From positions 186,001-250,000 of the forward strand of contig JAUTXW010002159.1 in the NCBI GenBank assembly GCA_030620095.1: 64,000 bases of DNA, read 5' to 3'. How positions within the stretch are numbered: position 1 is the stretch's first letter; each line of letters opens with the position of its first letter. Shown in pieces: positions 32,604-44,155 of the stretch. The notes beneath the pieces were generated by a model. The model was given only the letters and a program-made list of their open reading frames with translations. It made no database searches and was not told the DNA's origin. The position numbers and the translations under genes were made by a program. The stretch is from Kuschelorhynchus macadamiae. Lineage: Eukaryota; Arthropoda; Insecta; Coleoptera; Curculionidae.

Positions 32604-33041
32604 TCAAAGCTGATTTACTTTACAATATATAGGAATATATAACAATATTTAATTAAAAACACAAAAAAATTTTATGTTGAGTGTTACTTCCTAAAATTTT
32701 TAATTTCTACTAATTTTTTGTAACAAGAAAAAGACTATTTTAATATCACTCTTTAATGATATCAAAAATTCTGGTAAATAGTTGAAAAAAAATACAAGAA
32801 ATTATATCAACAACTTATATAATCAAACTAATGATAATTTTTGACAGAAAGGTACTTCAAATACAATAAAAAAATAAATAGCAAAGTCAAGTATTCTGGA
32901 TTTTAAATACTAAGAAAATTATTCATACGAATTGCTGAGGGTATTTTTTAACCAATGTTTACCCACAGACATCTTTATATAAAAAGAGTCATAGTAAGGT
33001 TAAGACTTCTCTTAAGCATTTTGACACTTAAATACCTGGAG

Positions 33042-33528
33042 CTATCGGGTTGGTGCCGTTGCTTCCTTCCTTGCTGCGTCTTGTAGCAACTGAGTATCCA
33101 CTTCGTCTGCTGGCAGTTGTACATACCTCACAACAGACCCTCGAATAAAGCAATTTTTGACTGACAACTAGAACAAAATTGCATTCGAATTAAGAGAAGC
33201 ATAAAACAAAACCTTACTTAAATATTGAAATGCAAAACTCACCATGTGGGGGTACTTGTCAGTATCTGTGACGCTTATGTCGGTAAGTTTAATGTTAAGA
33301 TATTGATCTACTGAATGGAGAGTACCGCAAATGCTGAAACAAAGTAAACAATAATGAAAAAAATGCATTTTTTACACCGTAAAAATCCAAACTAACCTCA
33401 GATCGTTCTTGAGTTCCACAACAACGTCTTTGCCAACTAGGGACTTGAAAAAAGAGTAAAAAAGCTGAAAATAAGAACAGCATTTTATTATTTATAAGTC
33501 TGAAATTAAATAATTGATATCTTACCAT
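33042..33528 (-). CDS. LSM2: LSm2, U6 snRNA-associated Sm-like protein
   Basis: Four coding exons on the minus strand: 33528-33526, 33464-33397, 33333-33243 and 33167-33042. All introns are GT-AG (GTAAGA...CAG, GTTAGT...CAG, GTGAGT...TAG). They add up to 288 nt, i.e. 95 residues, the same length as human LSm2. The protein begins MLFYSFFKSLVGKDVVVELK, continues ICGTLHSVDQYLNIKLTDIS (Sm1 motif) and CFIRGSVVRYVQLPADEVD (Sm2 motif), and ends KEATAPTR. LSm2 is a subunit of the LSm2-8 ring on U6 snRNA in the nucleus and of the LSm1-7 ring in cytoplasmic mRNA decay. Exon 1 contributes only the ATG. No lesion was seen; this is very likely an active gene. Confidence 0.96.
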
Positions 33529-33827
33529 TTTGGCAAAATTTGAATTTGTTTACTTTTGCTCGGAGTCAAACACAAAAATTAGGTTAATGTCAGGTATTAA
33601 TGCAGGTTCCAATTCCAATCTATGTTTTTGGCACTGCACTTCGCAACTTGCCAGCACTTTACGATAGAGCTCTCAGATCGTCGGGAACTGTTACCCCTGG
33701 AAACTCTGGAACTTCATTTCCCTTCCTGTGAGTGTGTACTCATAGGAGTATTATTATATACTGTTGTATGTTCCCTATGGGTATGCACACATAAGGCTGC
33801 AGTATAAGATATTAACTAATATTTTTT
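33529..33827. promoter_or_regulatory. Likely promoter region of LSM2, possibly bidirectional
   Basis: A region of higher GC immediately upstream of the LSM2 start. A possible exon starts on the other strand at 33828. No defined core-promoter motif was recognised, so this rests on position only. Confidence 0.35.
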
Positions 33828-33937
33828 ATGGGATATGTTAGTAAACATGTAAACATCACAGAGGTAGAAGAATCTTCACGCTCCCGCTCAGGGGAGGAGC
33901 ATTTCACACAGGACCTGAGTCGGTTGGAGGAAATTGG
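33828..33937 (+). CDS. Possible first coding exon, divergent to LSM2
   Basis: From the ATG at 33828 the frame reads MGYVSKHVNITEVEESSRSR, then SGEEHFTQDLSRLEEIG, with balanced codon use, and ends at a good 5' splice site (GG|GTATGT at 33938). The protein is hydrophilic and not recognised. No following exon was identified, and the sequence downstream is LINE. It may be the start of a host gene with a long intron or a chance open frame. Confidence 0.3.
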
Positions 33938-33989
33938 GTATGTTTTTTTCCTTTTTCTGAGTCTAAAAAATTTGTACATATAATACTAT

Positions 33990-35580
33990 TTATTAAAGTT
34001 TTATTTTATTATAGTTTAAAAAAGTGTTAATTATATCACTAATCTCATTATTAATCGTGGATAATATAATATAAATATTGAATGGACTTTTTACTCCTTT
34101 GTTTCTGAATATTTGATATAGATCTATATTAGGAATTTTATTTATAGGGCATTCAAAGAAAATGTGATCCAGGGTTTCAACCTGTCCACATTCACAGTAA
34201 GGGTCATTTCTGAGCCTCATCCTGTGCAAGTGTTCTCCAGTTAGACAATGACCTGTACGCATTCTAATTATGGAGGTGACGTCTCCTATTTTTGTATGTG
34301 CAACATAGAAACCATTTTCTAGGAGGGAAAGTAGTTTGTATTTTAGAATATTGTTTACCTTTTGTTTGTATATACAGTTTCCATTTATTTTCAAATTCTT
34401 CTCTTATATTTTTTTTAATAAGTCTACAGTGTTATTACCTGCAATTCCAGAGTGACCTGGGATCCAGGCTATATAGATATTGTTATTTGAATTTGCTTCT
34501 ATAATAAGTCTTCTAGTCAGTAAAGTGATGTAATCTATTGTAGTGTCAATACAAGAGTTTTTTAGTTTAAAAATTGCGCTAAGAGAATCTGTAAATATAA
34601 TTGCATTATTTATATTTTTCTTTAAAATAGTTGTGACACCTTCATTTATTGCAACAATTTCAGCTGTGTATATATATAGTTCCCCAGGGATTTTTGATGA
34701 AAATTTATAATTTATTTCTGGTATATATATCCCAAAACCCACCTTGTCCTTAATATTGGAAGTATCTGTGAATACAAAGGTAAATTGTTGTCGATAGTTT
34801 CCTGTTTTTTTCAAAAACTGTTCTCTAGTGTCCTGTTAATTTTTTTTAGATTAAGTTATTTTTATTGGCATGATTTAGTTTTCAAATTCTGTTTTGTAAC
34901 ATGGAAATGTACTATTTTTATATATCTTCTTATAGAATGGATCATATTTTTCTAGGGCTTGTGTAAGGTATGTCCTATTGTTATTTCTCCATTCTCCGAT
35001 ATTATTATTTTGCAACGCAAGCAGTTTTTTTAAGATGTTTATTAGTGGATGGTTATCAATGGTAATAGGTTTTGATAGGAATTTGACTGCTAGCCATATT
35101 CTTCTAAATTCTAATGTCATTTCAGTTGCTTCAGCCATAAGTGCAAGGGTAGGTGTAGATTTCATACACCCCAAACAAATCCTTAGTCCCTCATAAAAGA
35201 TCCTATCTAGTTTGCTAAGGTTCTCCTTCGAAGTCGGTTTAATGAAGAATGATTTATAATCCAGGTGACTTTTTGTTAGTGCATTGAAAGCAGTTTGAAG
35301 AATTCGAGGGTCACTTCCCCACCATACCCTGCTAAAGGTCTTTAAAATATTTATACCTTTTTTAACTTTGTTTATGATGTGCAGAATATGGGCATCCCAT
35401 TTTAAATGTTTATTAATAATGATACCAAGATATTTTACTTGATTTTTATATGGGATTATGTGATTATCTATTTTCATGTTAGGAGGTCTTGTTTTACGCG
35501 GGCCCATAGTGAACCACATAGCTTCACATTTGTCTTGATGCAGGTTGCCAACCTGGTGTAAAGTGTAATAATACATTTAA
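33990..35580 (-). pseudogene. I-group LINE: RT C-terminus and RNase H, 5'-truncated
   Basis: The minus strand encodes the end of an RT domain (34875-35576: KCEAMWFTMGPRK, VKYLGIIINKHLKWDAH) and an RNase H domain (34404-34814: FVFTDTSNIKDKVGFGIY, FTDSLSAI, WIPGHSGIAGN). A C-terminal zinc finger follows (CECGQVETLDHIFFECP, about 34190-34140). RT plus RNase H indicates the I/R1-like group of LINEs. The frames are separated by breaks at about 34860 and 34400. The 5' half, including the endonuclease and RT catalytic motifs, is missing. Confidence 0.85.
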
Positions 35581-35761
35581 TATTGTAGCATATGACCATA
35601 CCTGTAAAATCATTTTTATAATAAAAGGAGTAGGTTGAAGTAGGTTCATTTTTATTATTAACTACAAAAAATAGGACGTATTGTTCAAAATGATAAATTT
35701 AAGTAAAAAAGTAATTCTATGAATTAAAAATGGTTATTTTGACTTGATAAAAAAATTTTAA

Positions 35762-38192
35762 AACTTATTTTTTTATTTTTTTTTATTTAAGTTTATTAGT
35801 CTGAAGAAAAAATACATTTTCATAGATAGGTCAAAAAGGAATTCAATAAAATAAAATACGTTACATAGAAGAAATACTTAACATAATAATACATATTAGA
35901 CTTAAAACATACAAGTATCAACTACAAAACATTGAATTAAAATACCATTAAATCTACACTAATAGTAAGTCTCCTTATTCTCTCTTATGGCACTTTGAAA
36001 ATCAGTCACTGAATAAAGAGCAATGGCTGTTAAATATTTTTTTAATTGAGTTCTGAACCGTAATGAATTCAGTTGCCTGAAAGCAAGAGGCAATAGATTG
36101 TATAGATCTATGCCAACAGTGTTATTCCTATGAAGCCTGTTCTGTGGTTTTAAAATATTTAAAATATTTCCCTTGTGTCGGGTATCATGGTCATGAATGT
36201 CTGAATGAGTGGTGTGTTGATGAATGTACTTTTTTAGGTAACATATATTCTCAAGAACTATCTGATCAAAGAGAGTCAGTATAGAGTGTCGAAGAAAAAG
36301 AGGTTTACAACTCTCTGTGGATTTCATGTTAAAAATTATTCTGATGGCTTGTTTTTGCTTCATAAATACTCTCAGCAGGTTAGTGTGCGCTGCATCACCC
36401 CAAGCCAGTATTCCATACCTCATTCTTGCGTGGAATAAGCCATGGTAAGCTATCAAAGCAGCATGTTGACCAGCTGTAAAACGTACCCTACGCAGTGCAT
36501 ATAGGCAAGAAGAGAGTCTATTACAGAGAGTATTAATATGTTCATTCCAAGATAAAGCAGGATCCAGCTGCAAACCCAAAAACTTCAGAGACACATCAGC
36601 TCTACCACCGGTTAATCTGAACTTCATGTCTAATGTTTTAGACTCATTTAATAGGAGCTTATTTGTAGCAAACCACAATCTAGCCTCATCAAACATCCTC
36701 CGAGATACATCAGACAGAATATGATCTCTATTACATCTTATAATAAAACTGGCATCATCTGCGTAGAGCAAGGTCAAACACTGACTGTATGTTATTGAAC
36801 CTGGGAGGTCATTAATGAAGATAAGAAAAAGTAGGGGTCCTAGTATAGACCCCTGAGGTACACCTCTCTTTATTTGTAAGGATGAGCTCAGCTTACCGTT
36901 GATGAAAACTTGCTGGTGTCGATTACTAAGGTAAGACTTAAATAGGTCCAGAGTTATCCCTCTAACACCATAGTGCTCCATTTTACTGAGCAGAATGCTG
37001 TGGTCGACACAGTCGAAGGCAGAGGTGAGGTCTGTCAACAAGCATTCACTATCAAGACCCGCTTCAAAAGATTCCCACATATAATCTGACAGCCTACACA
37101 TTGCATCAGGTGTAGACAGGCCCCCACGGAAACCATATTGACCATCTGAAAAAATGCTATGTTGATCAAAGAAAGAAAATACACTCTCACACATAATGAC
37201 TTCGAAAATTTTAGAGAAAATGGGTAGAATTGATATTTGCCTATAGTTACTCATATCATTGTAATCCCCTTTTTTGTATATAGGGACGACCCTAGCCACC
37301 TTCAATGCATCTGGGAAACGCCCTTCAAGCAAGCAGGCATTTATTGTGTCAGCAAGGGGTTCAGTGATATACCGACTGCATGCCCTAACAACAAGGGAGT
37401 TAACTGAATAGATATCCTCGGTTTTTTTGTTCTTTAATTTTTGTATTATGATCTTAATATCATCTGGGGTTACTGGCCTTATAAAAACAGAGTGTTGTTG
37501 CTTATGATTTTTACTGTTCAATACCACAATGGGATCAGCAGGAGTCACTGTTAAGGATTGTAGAATGTTTTCAGCATTGTTAACAAAAAAGAGTTAAACT
37601 GATCAGGGCTTACATTGTCAGGTAATATTTTTGATTTTGTATGACCAGTCTCATAGTTAATTATACCCCATATGCACTTACTTTTATTTTCAGATTGATG
37701 TATTTTACTACTGTAAAATGTTTCTTTAGCTTTCAGAAGTTGCTTACGATATATTTTACTATATTCTGTATATACATTTTTATTAATTTCGGTAGGATAT
37801 TGTTTATAATATTCATAGAAAAATAACTTTAAGTCTTTGGATCTTTTAATTTCCGGAGTGACCCAGGCAGACGCATCAGGGTTTTGATTTTTAACCTGCT
37901 TGGGGAAGAAGTGTAAATTATAATAATAGGTGAAGGTAGTCAAGAAACAATCTAGTTTTTTTACAGCAGAGTCAGCAGTATAAACATCCCTCCACTGTTC
38001 ACTACTAAGTGAAGCATTGAAGGCAACTACACTGCTTGCACTGTAAACCCTTCTATAAACAATATCACTGCATGCAGAGTCATCCGGATGATCAAAGTTA
38101 AGCTGCACAAGTTGAGCCAGATGGTCTGACATACCTAAGTCCAGGGTGAGTCCTGGACCTGAAATGACAAAGCTAACAAATATATTATCCAA
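35762..38192 (-). mobile_element. Jockey/CR1-type LINE, 5'-truncated
   Basis: Minus-strand element with the end of the endonuclease domain (LGMSDHLAQLV), a linker and a complete RT region, followed by a 3' UTR ending in AATAAA and an A-rich run at about 35762-35800. It is 5'-truncated within the endonuclease domain. Confidence 0.9.
35959..38192 (-). pseudogene. LINE pol: endonuclease end and RT, one frameshift
   Basis: The upstream segment (37551-38192) ends the APE-type endonuclease (SDH motif) and holds the linker. The downstream segment (35959-37548, 529 codons) carries RT motif A (LLTDLTSAFDCVDHS), motif B (RGVPQGSILGPLLFLIFIND) and motif C (LLYADDAS). The RT catalytic Asp residues are present. 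A single frameshift at about 37550 separates the two segments, and no ATG start exists because of the 5' truncation. It would make element cDNA at the nicked target site. Confidence 0.9.
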
Positions 38193-39059
38193 ACCACTGA
38201 ACCGTTTTATTAATTAGTTAACTAAAATGTACGTCGATCTAATTCTAGAATATTGTTTTTATCATCAGAATCAGTGCATCTTCAGCTCTAGTACTTTTCG
38301 TTTTTTTTTTGTGATCAAACATGAGTTAGTTGCACGGGTGTCACCGCATAATAGTTAATTTTTTTTGGATGGTTCATATGTAATATAAAATGAGTTATTC
38401 TTTCTCACGCGTTGAAAATTGACTCGTCTCCTTATAGTCATATTTATTATTTTTTTTTTTTTTTTTTTGGTGGAGTTGCAATCAGCGTATTTTGACTTAT
38501 CTGTATCTGTATGTTGACGTTGTTGTAGTACTACAAATAGGATATAATAATTATTCACATAATAATAATGGTTAACTTTACCGCCAAATGTAAGAAATAA
38601 AATAAAATCAGGAAAAACTATCGGAGGCTTCCCGAGTTCATATTTGACAGATGATAATATGTACAAACATGATTGCCGGTTGTAGCTTACCACGATGTTG
38701 ACCAAATTCCAATTCTTTTTTATATCGTTACTATTTTGCATTATATTCGTAGCCTAATCTAGAGTTTATAGATATAAAAAAATGTGTTAAATTTCAAATT
38801 ATATTATAATATGCGTAATATATCAAGTATGTAAGTACATAATACATGAAGAGACAATTATAGCGCCAAAAAGTACTAATACTACAATGATACTACAGTT
38901 GGCGACACTGAATTGAGAAGCTGGTCAACCTAGAATGATGACGATGTGAAATTGGCATCTGGCTTTGGCTTGTTTATTTGTTTATTATTAGACTCGGAAT
39001 TTTGTTGATTGGCGCACTACCACCAGCTTTCTTTAAAGCAAACCAAAACAATCCTAACC
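38193..39059. other. Non-coding spacer
   Basis: AT-rich. An open frame at 38355-38741 on the minus strand is low complexity (lysine run from a poly-T tract) and unconvincing. No gene was recognised. Confidence 0.4.
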
Positions 39060-39625
39060 TAACCTAATGCACATTTTTAGAGAGCGTAAAGCTTTAGGTT
39101 TATACCGAAGTTGGTCTCGCAGGTCCTGGGTTCGAATCCTAGGTGGGTGCACGGTTTTTCAAGTCTGCAGCTAATATTAGTCGTTTAAAAATCCAACAGG
39201 GAAGAGTGTAAAATAAATACGCGGTCATTTGCGCCGGTAACCAGGCCGGGGGGAACCGGATGTTCCTGTGGTAGTTTGAGTGTAAATTTACACTACCCCG
39301 CCATCACAGGTGGAGGGAATAGCCGAGGTTCGGACTCCTCGATAAACTGCAGGGCCCGTCTGGCTGACAATCCCCAGACATAAATTCCTTCCTCCATCCT
39401 TGAAGGGTTATTTTCTTGAAGGGTGATTCTGGTTCCTCTTTCCGCGCACCCTTTTATCTCCCCTCTATGTTACATCTGAAGAAAAAGTGTACCACTCGGA
39501 TGATCGAGCAGGGTCACGTTATCTGGCCAGTCTTGAACATCCACGATTCATAACTAGGCCTGGACGAATACCCAAGGGTAAAGGCCATATCAAACGAATA
39601 AACAAACAACAACACATTTTTATTA
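39060..39625 (+). repeat. Possible tRNA-derived SINE (long body)
   Basis: It contains a perfect pol III B-box-like GGTTCGAATCC at about 39129-39139. It then has a GC-rich body with CCGGTAACCAGGCCGG and ends near 39620 in an AAACAAACAACAACAC tail. An A box was not clear. The limits are approximate. Confidence 0.45.
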
Positions 39626-39750
39626 ATTGTTATAAATTTTGTTAAAAAGAAAACAAAAAAAACTAACCGCTCAAACCCTGAGTGGAATACGAAGACCTTA
39701 GCATGACAAGATCGAAACACTACCGTTGAGCCAACCGTTCTCACACCAAA
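39617..39750 (-). repeat. tRNA-like SINE copy (minus)
   Basis: On the minus strand an A-box-like TGGCTCAACGGTAG is followed by a tRNA-sized segment and the tail TTTTCTTTTTAACAAAATTT...AATTAATAAA. The same tail follows the plus-strand copy at 40250-40372, so the two are probably members of one SINE family in opposite orientation. Confidence 0.5.
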
Positions 39751-40249
39751 ACTTAAATGAACTTTGTTTATAATACACAGGTTTAATTCTGGGACCTGGA
39801 TTAACTAGCTTTTCATATTTTGCTATTTTACAATGATGGTTTCCAGGAGTATACTAAACACAAATGACAGCTAATGACATATCATATTTTAGGCAGAATT
39901 GCCACTATTTTTTTTTAGCTAGTCGGTCCTTTGTTCGTCTAAAGTGTATTTTACATCGTGAAAGAATACTTTCTTACCTGTATGTGAGTATTCATTCAAT
40001 TTAAATTTATATCCAGATATTGCAAAATATAAATAAATAATCAGAACAGTACAAATTCCCAAAAGGGTTTATGAGGCGCGTGCGTAGATACCTTGTTATA
40101 TATAATTACACTTATTACCGACAGACGGTCTAGACGATAAATTTCAGGTTTTGATACAGTTGTAAACGCAAGTTTAATCTGGGAAAATGGTTGGCTTTGG
40201 CAAGAGGCAGAATTTGGAGTATAAATAATTTTTGTTAAACGTTCAGCAT

Positions 40250-40372
40250 GAGTTTGCTAGCTCGTCAATAGGATATTTGGTTTTGGATACGGCGCATTTG
40301 TGTTGGAATCCCCGTTCAGGTCGGCGACTTTTTTAAAGTTTTCTTTTTAACAAAACTTATAATTAATAAAGA
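40250..40372 (+). repeat. tRNA-like SINE copy (plus)
   Basis: GAGTTTGCTAGCTCGTCAAT (A-box-like) is followed by GTTCAGGTCGGC and the shared tail TTTTCTTTTTAACAAAACTT...AATTAATAAA. Confidence 0.5.
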
Positions 40373-42744
40373 TGCAGATTAGGTTAGATTAAAACTGGTT
40401 AGGTTTACTTTAAGTAAAGCGCGTGAAAACGCGCCAACAATCGCGCGTCGACACAATTCTGAGACAATGACAATATAAAAACAATTGTACCAGAAACTGA
40501 AATCGCGGGATTCACGCGTGAACGCAATTGCTTAATGTTTTTCGGAATTTATTGCTAGTAGTATTATGGCACAAAAATTTTCACTTACCGGATATTTATT
40601 TAATGATCAATAAAGTATACTGAATTTCGAATTCATCAAGGCGTTGGAGACCCTAAGAGTTGGAACAAGCTGGGGAGAATAATAGTAGAGGCCGACAGCA
40701 ACAGTGGAGAAGGGCTGGGTTAAGATCTAAATATTTTGCGCCACGTAATTAATTATTACTCTACTTTATCAAATAAATTAATGAAGTACTAGGCCGATAA
40801 TAATTACGAATTATCGCCCAGTGTTGCACAACTCTAGCGATTCCAAGCAACGAAAAACCAAAATATTATCTTATACCAATGAGCTTACCTTCACAGAATA
40901 CCAAATAATTAATTAAGATATGAGGGTCTCACTTGTAGGTAGGTAGCAGCAGTAAAACGCAAAATTTTGTTTGAAATCATATACTAATATCAAATAAGTT
41001 GTTCTTTTTGTTTTTTTTTTCAAAAGTTATTTCAAGTACAATAATAGTATATGTAGGTATGGTCCAAACGCGGGCCAACAGCGATACAGCTATAATATGT
41101 ACTAAGCTTCTAATCTTAATTATTAAAATTACCTGCAGCTTAAGAGAAATCGATATTGTACACAAGAAAATGAATAATAAAAAAAATATAAATATGACAA
41201 TGGTCAACAGTATGCAGGAATATATAAAAATATAGTACCACGGTCGATATTATGACGCCATAAATCGTGAGTGCAAAATCAAATACAAGTCAGTGAAATA
41301 CATCAAAAATTATAAATAGAATCAAAACAAGTTATTAAAGGCCACTCGATAAGCCAGTCAGCTCAATAATAAGGTAAAAAGTTTAGTTTAAAATTAGTAA
41401 ATAGATTTTGATTTTTAGTGAGAAAAATTAATTTAAATTTGAATTTGTAAATATGAAGAACAAATTAATAAATTGGCTAATTGACTGTATCGAGGAATTT
41501 AGCTTGCAAAAGATATAATAGTTTAAATTTTAATTATTTGCTACGGTTACTTATCTGGACGTCCTCCAATAGCTGTGGCCGTTAGCTGTTCAGACCTTCA
41601 GGCGAAGAAATGTCACCTGGACTCAGGCGTATACAGGTGGGAGCAGCACCAGCTCCGATGCTGAAAGTGAGTCTCTTGCCTGGTCAGGCAAGTTGGCAAT
41701 CCCAATAACTGACCCAAAGAAAAATCCAAATTCCAGGACTTGATCGTCGTCGTGACGGAAATCCCTTGGAATAATATCCAAACCTCCTTCTGAGGGTTTT
41801 CTAACCAAAATGGAGTCTGGGTCTAGCAGTTGCCTAATGCTAAAAACGGAATCAACGAGTGGTTGTCGATGGTCTGGACAAGTGCAGTGGGCTTCTTACG
41901 AAGTCTTGACTCGGAATCTGCTATTCCAGGTGCCAATATGGCAAGTCAGCAGGAGGATATCCTCTAAAGATGGTGGAACGAGGATTTTAGAGTGTGGCGG
42001 CCATTTTCACAATTCTCCCTCGTGGGTGCGAACTTCCTCTGTCCAAAAAAAACCCCAAAGTGCCCGAATAACAACTTTAGAACTTTCAAATCCAAACAGG
42101 AACTATTTCGCAAAAGATGCTCATCAATAAATCTCGTAAATACGATCAAGCCAGGCTCTACTTGAAAATTATGATGAAGGCATCAGAAAATGGACCGCGC
42201 ACCACACTGCTGACTTGAGACTCTCCAAGCAGGAACAAATTTTTGGAGCAACAGGTCCAAAATGTCTCGCCATGTTGCCACGATTCCACTCATAAAATCC
42301 TAGTTAAGACTTCAATTCTTTATCAATAAGCAACCAGTCATACTTAACACCAAAGGCACAGCAAATATCCGTCAATTAAATATCCAAAGGTCAAATCCGA
42401 GAAATAGAAACAATATATAAAATTCATTGTTTCAGAGCCACAGTCAGGTAAAATGTCACATCCGATATAAAAATTCTGCAGTCACGGGATCGGAAACTTA
42501 TTCATGATCCGGCAACTACGGTCACAGATTGCTGTTGTAACCACAGGAACCGGTCGATAAAACTAGAAATGACTAGAAATACGTCGGCATCACGGAGGGC
42601 AATATTACCGGAAAACTTATCATAAAAAATCCTCACAAAACTATACTTGGGCATTCCAAAAGAACCCCAAATTACACCATTGTAAGCCCTCGAAAATAAT
42701 AACAAAATCTAGACCTGCCATAATGCATCCGACTCATCTGAATA
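40373..42744. other. Unassigned stretch; GC-richer block 41550-42720
   Basis: No gene was recognised on either strand. The block 41550-42720 has clearly higher GC and irregular open frames of 61-106 codons on both strands, none with family resemblance. It may be a decayed transposon or long non-coding sequence upstream of eIF6. Confidence 0.35.
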
Positions 42745-43240
42745 ATTGGCCGCGTTCACCCGCCTGATCGCTCGTTGTCTATCGATCATCAAAGTAGCGC
42801 TCAAATAATAGCAATGGTTTGAACGGTTTTTAGAGATTTCGAACGCAGCAAATATTTCTTGACCTTAACCTTGATGAGAATGAGAATATGAGACAACGGG
42901 AACAAACAAAGAAGGGCTGAAATTAAAAGACATATGATAGTAAATTTGTTTGTATAATATATTCTGTTTTTTGTATTAAAAAAAAGATTAAAAAAATCTA
43001 TTGTTGCTCTGGTGTATTATTATATTGTATAATTATTGCTCATAATGTTTACATTACATGCCGCCATCTCGTTTGTTATGTCAACTGACCGTTGCTCAGT
43101 TAAGTAGAGAAAATAAAATACGATACAAAACATGGCGTCCGCTCAACGACCCGCTATCAAAGTAGCATGATTAAACAGCTCGTTCATGGTACCGATCTCA
43201 GAGCGATCACTGAGCGATCAGGCGGGTGAACGCGGCCAAT
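42745..43240. mobile_element. 496-bp MITE with 29-bp TIRs
   Basis: 42745-42773 (ATTGGCCGCGTTCACCCGCC...) and 43212-43240 are exact inverted repeats of 29 bp. The interior has no open frame of note. No target duplication could be fixed, so the superfamily is unknown. Confidence 0.7.
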
Positions 43241-44155
43241 CTTTCCCAAAATTGACAATGTAGCGCCCTCTTTTGTAGGAACCTACGATACTACCAAATG
43301 CGCCTGATAGAATACTGCGATGTGTGCAGGAGACCGAGGAAACTGCCCCGACCGTCCACTTCCACCGCGGTACCTTTCCAAAATTAACGACAGAAAAATC
43401 GATAATCGAACCGTAAGCCAGGCTATTGATAAACGAGACCTGGAGATGTCGTGACACATCGATCAGTTGCGCGGACCTATACAGTGTAATTCTAATATAC
43501 TTGTTTTATTTCAGTTCGCACTAACTGAATCCAAAATTCTGTTCTCTAAAAATCGAAACGGCAGAATCGCACAAGAATAATCATTAACATATTAAATCCA
43601 TAGTGCATTAAAAGAAGTTTTCGTAGTTTTAAAAGACAAACGTGATAGGAAAGCAAAATTGTAAATTCAAAAATGATTAATATTTAGTAGTATTATTATC
43701 TAAAAATTTGTTTATTATATAATTATTTAAATAGTTTAATATTATTATTAGCATGCTATAAGTCCGAAATTATCACGTTACAGTATCACATAGCGTTAGA
43801 GACACAATGGTCGTTTCGGGGAAATTAAAAAAAATTGGAAAATAGTTATGCGCGAGACATTCAATAGTAGGTGCCTCACGTTCTTCAAATCAACAGAATT
43901 GGAACTGAAAATATTTATTTATTCATAGAGTTTTTAGCTTAGCGACATCTAAGCAGCCGATCCTAAGATGGCAAAGTATCTTTGAGTAGAGTTTTAAAAA
44001 TTAGAAGAGAGAGTGCGTACTAAGGCGGAAAAGACTAGAAGAGAAAGTGAGACATATATTATATTAGGTTAAGTACAACGTGTTTTGCATTTGTTTTGGA
44101 AATTGAATACATATTTTTAGTGATTATTTGCTTAGGACGGTACTAAATTTGAAGA
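43241..44155 (+). promoter_or_regulatory. Upstream region / 5' UTR of eIF6
   Basis: Non-coding sequence before the eIF6 start codon. A polypyrimidine-AG (TTTTATTTCAG near 43514) could be a 3' splice site of a 5' UTR intron, but this is not proven. Confidence 0.35.

Noticed and set aside
39129..39145. A genuine tRNA gene (GGTTCGAATCC B box)
   Set aside because: No matching acceptor stem, A box or anticodon arm could be assembled around it. It fits a SINE better.
41550..42720. Host gene in the GC-richer block upstream of eIF6
   Set aside because: Open frames are short and irregular on both strands, without splice-site logic or recognisable protein motifs.
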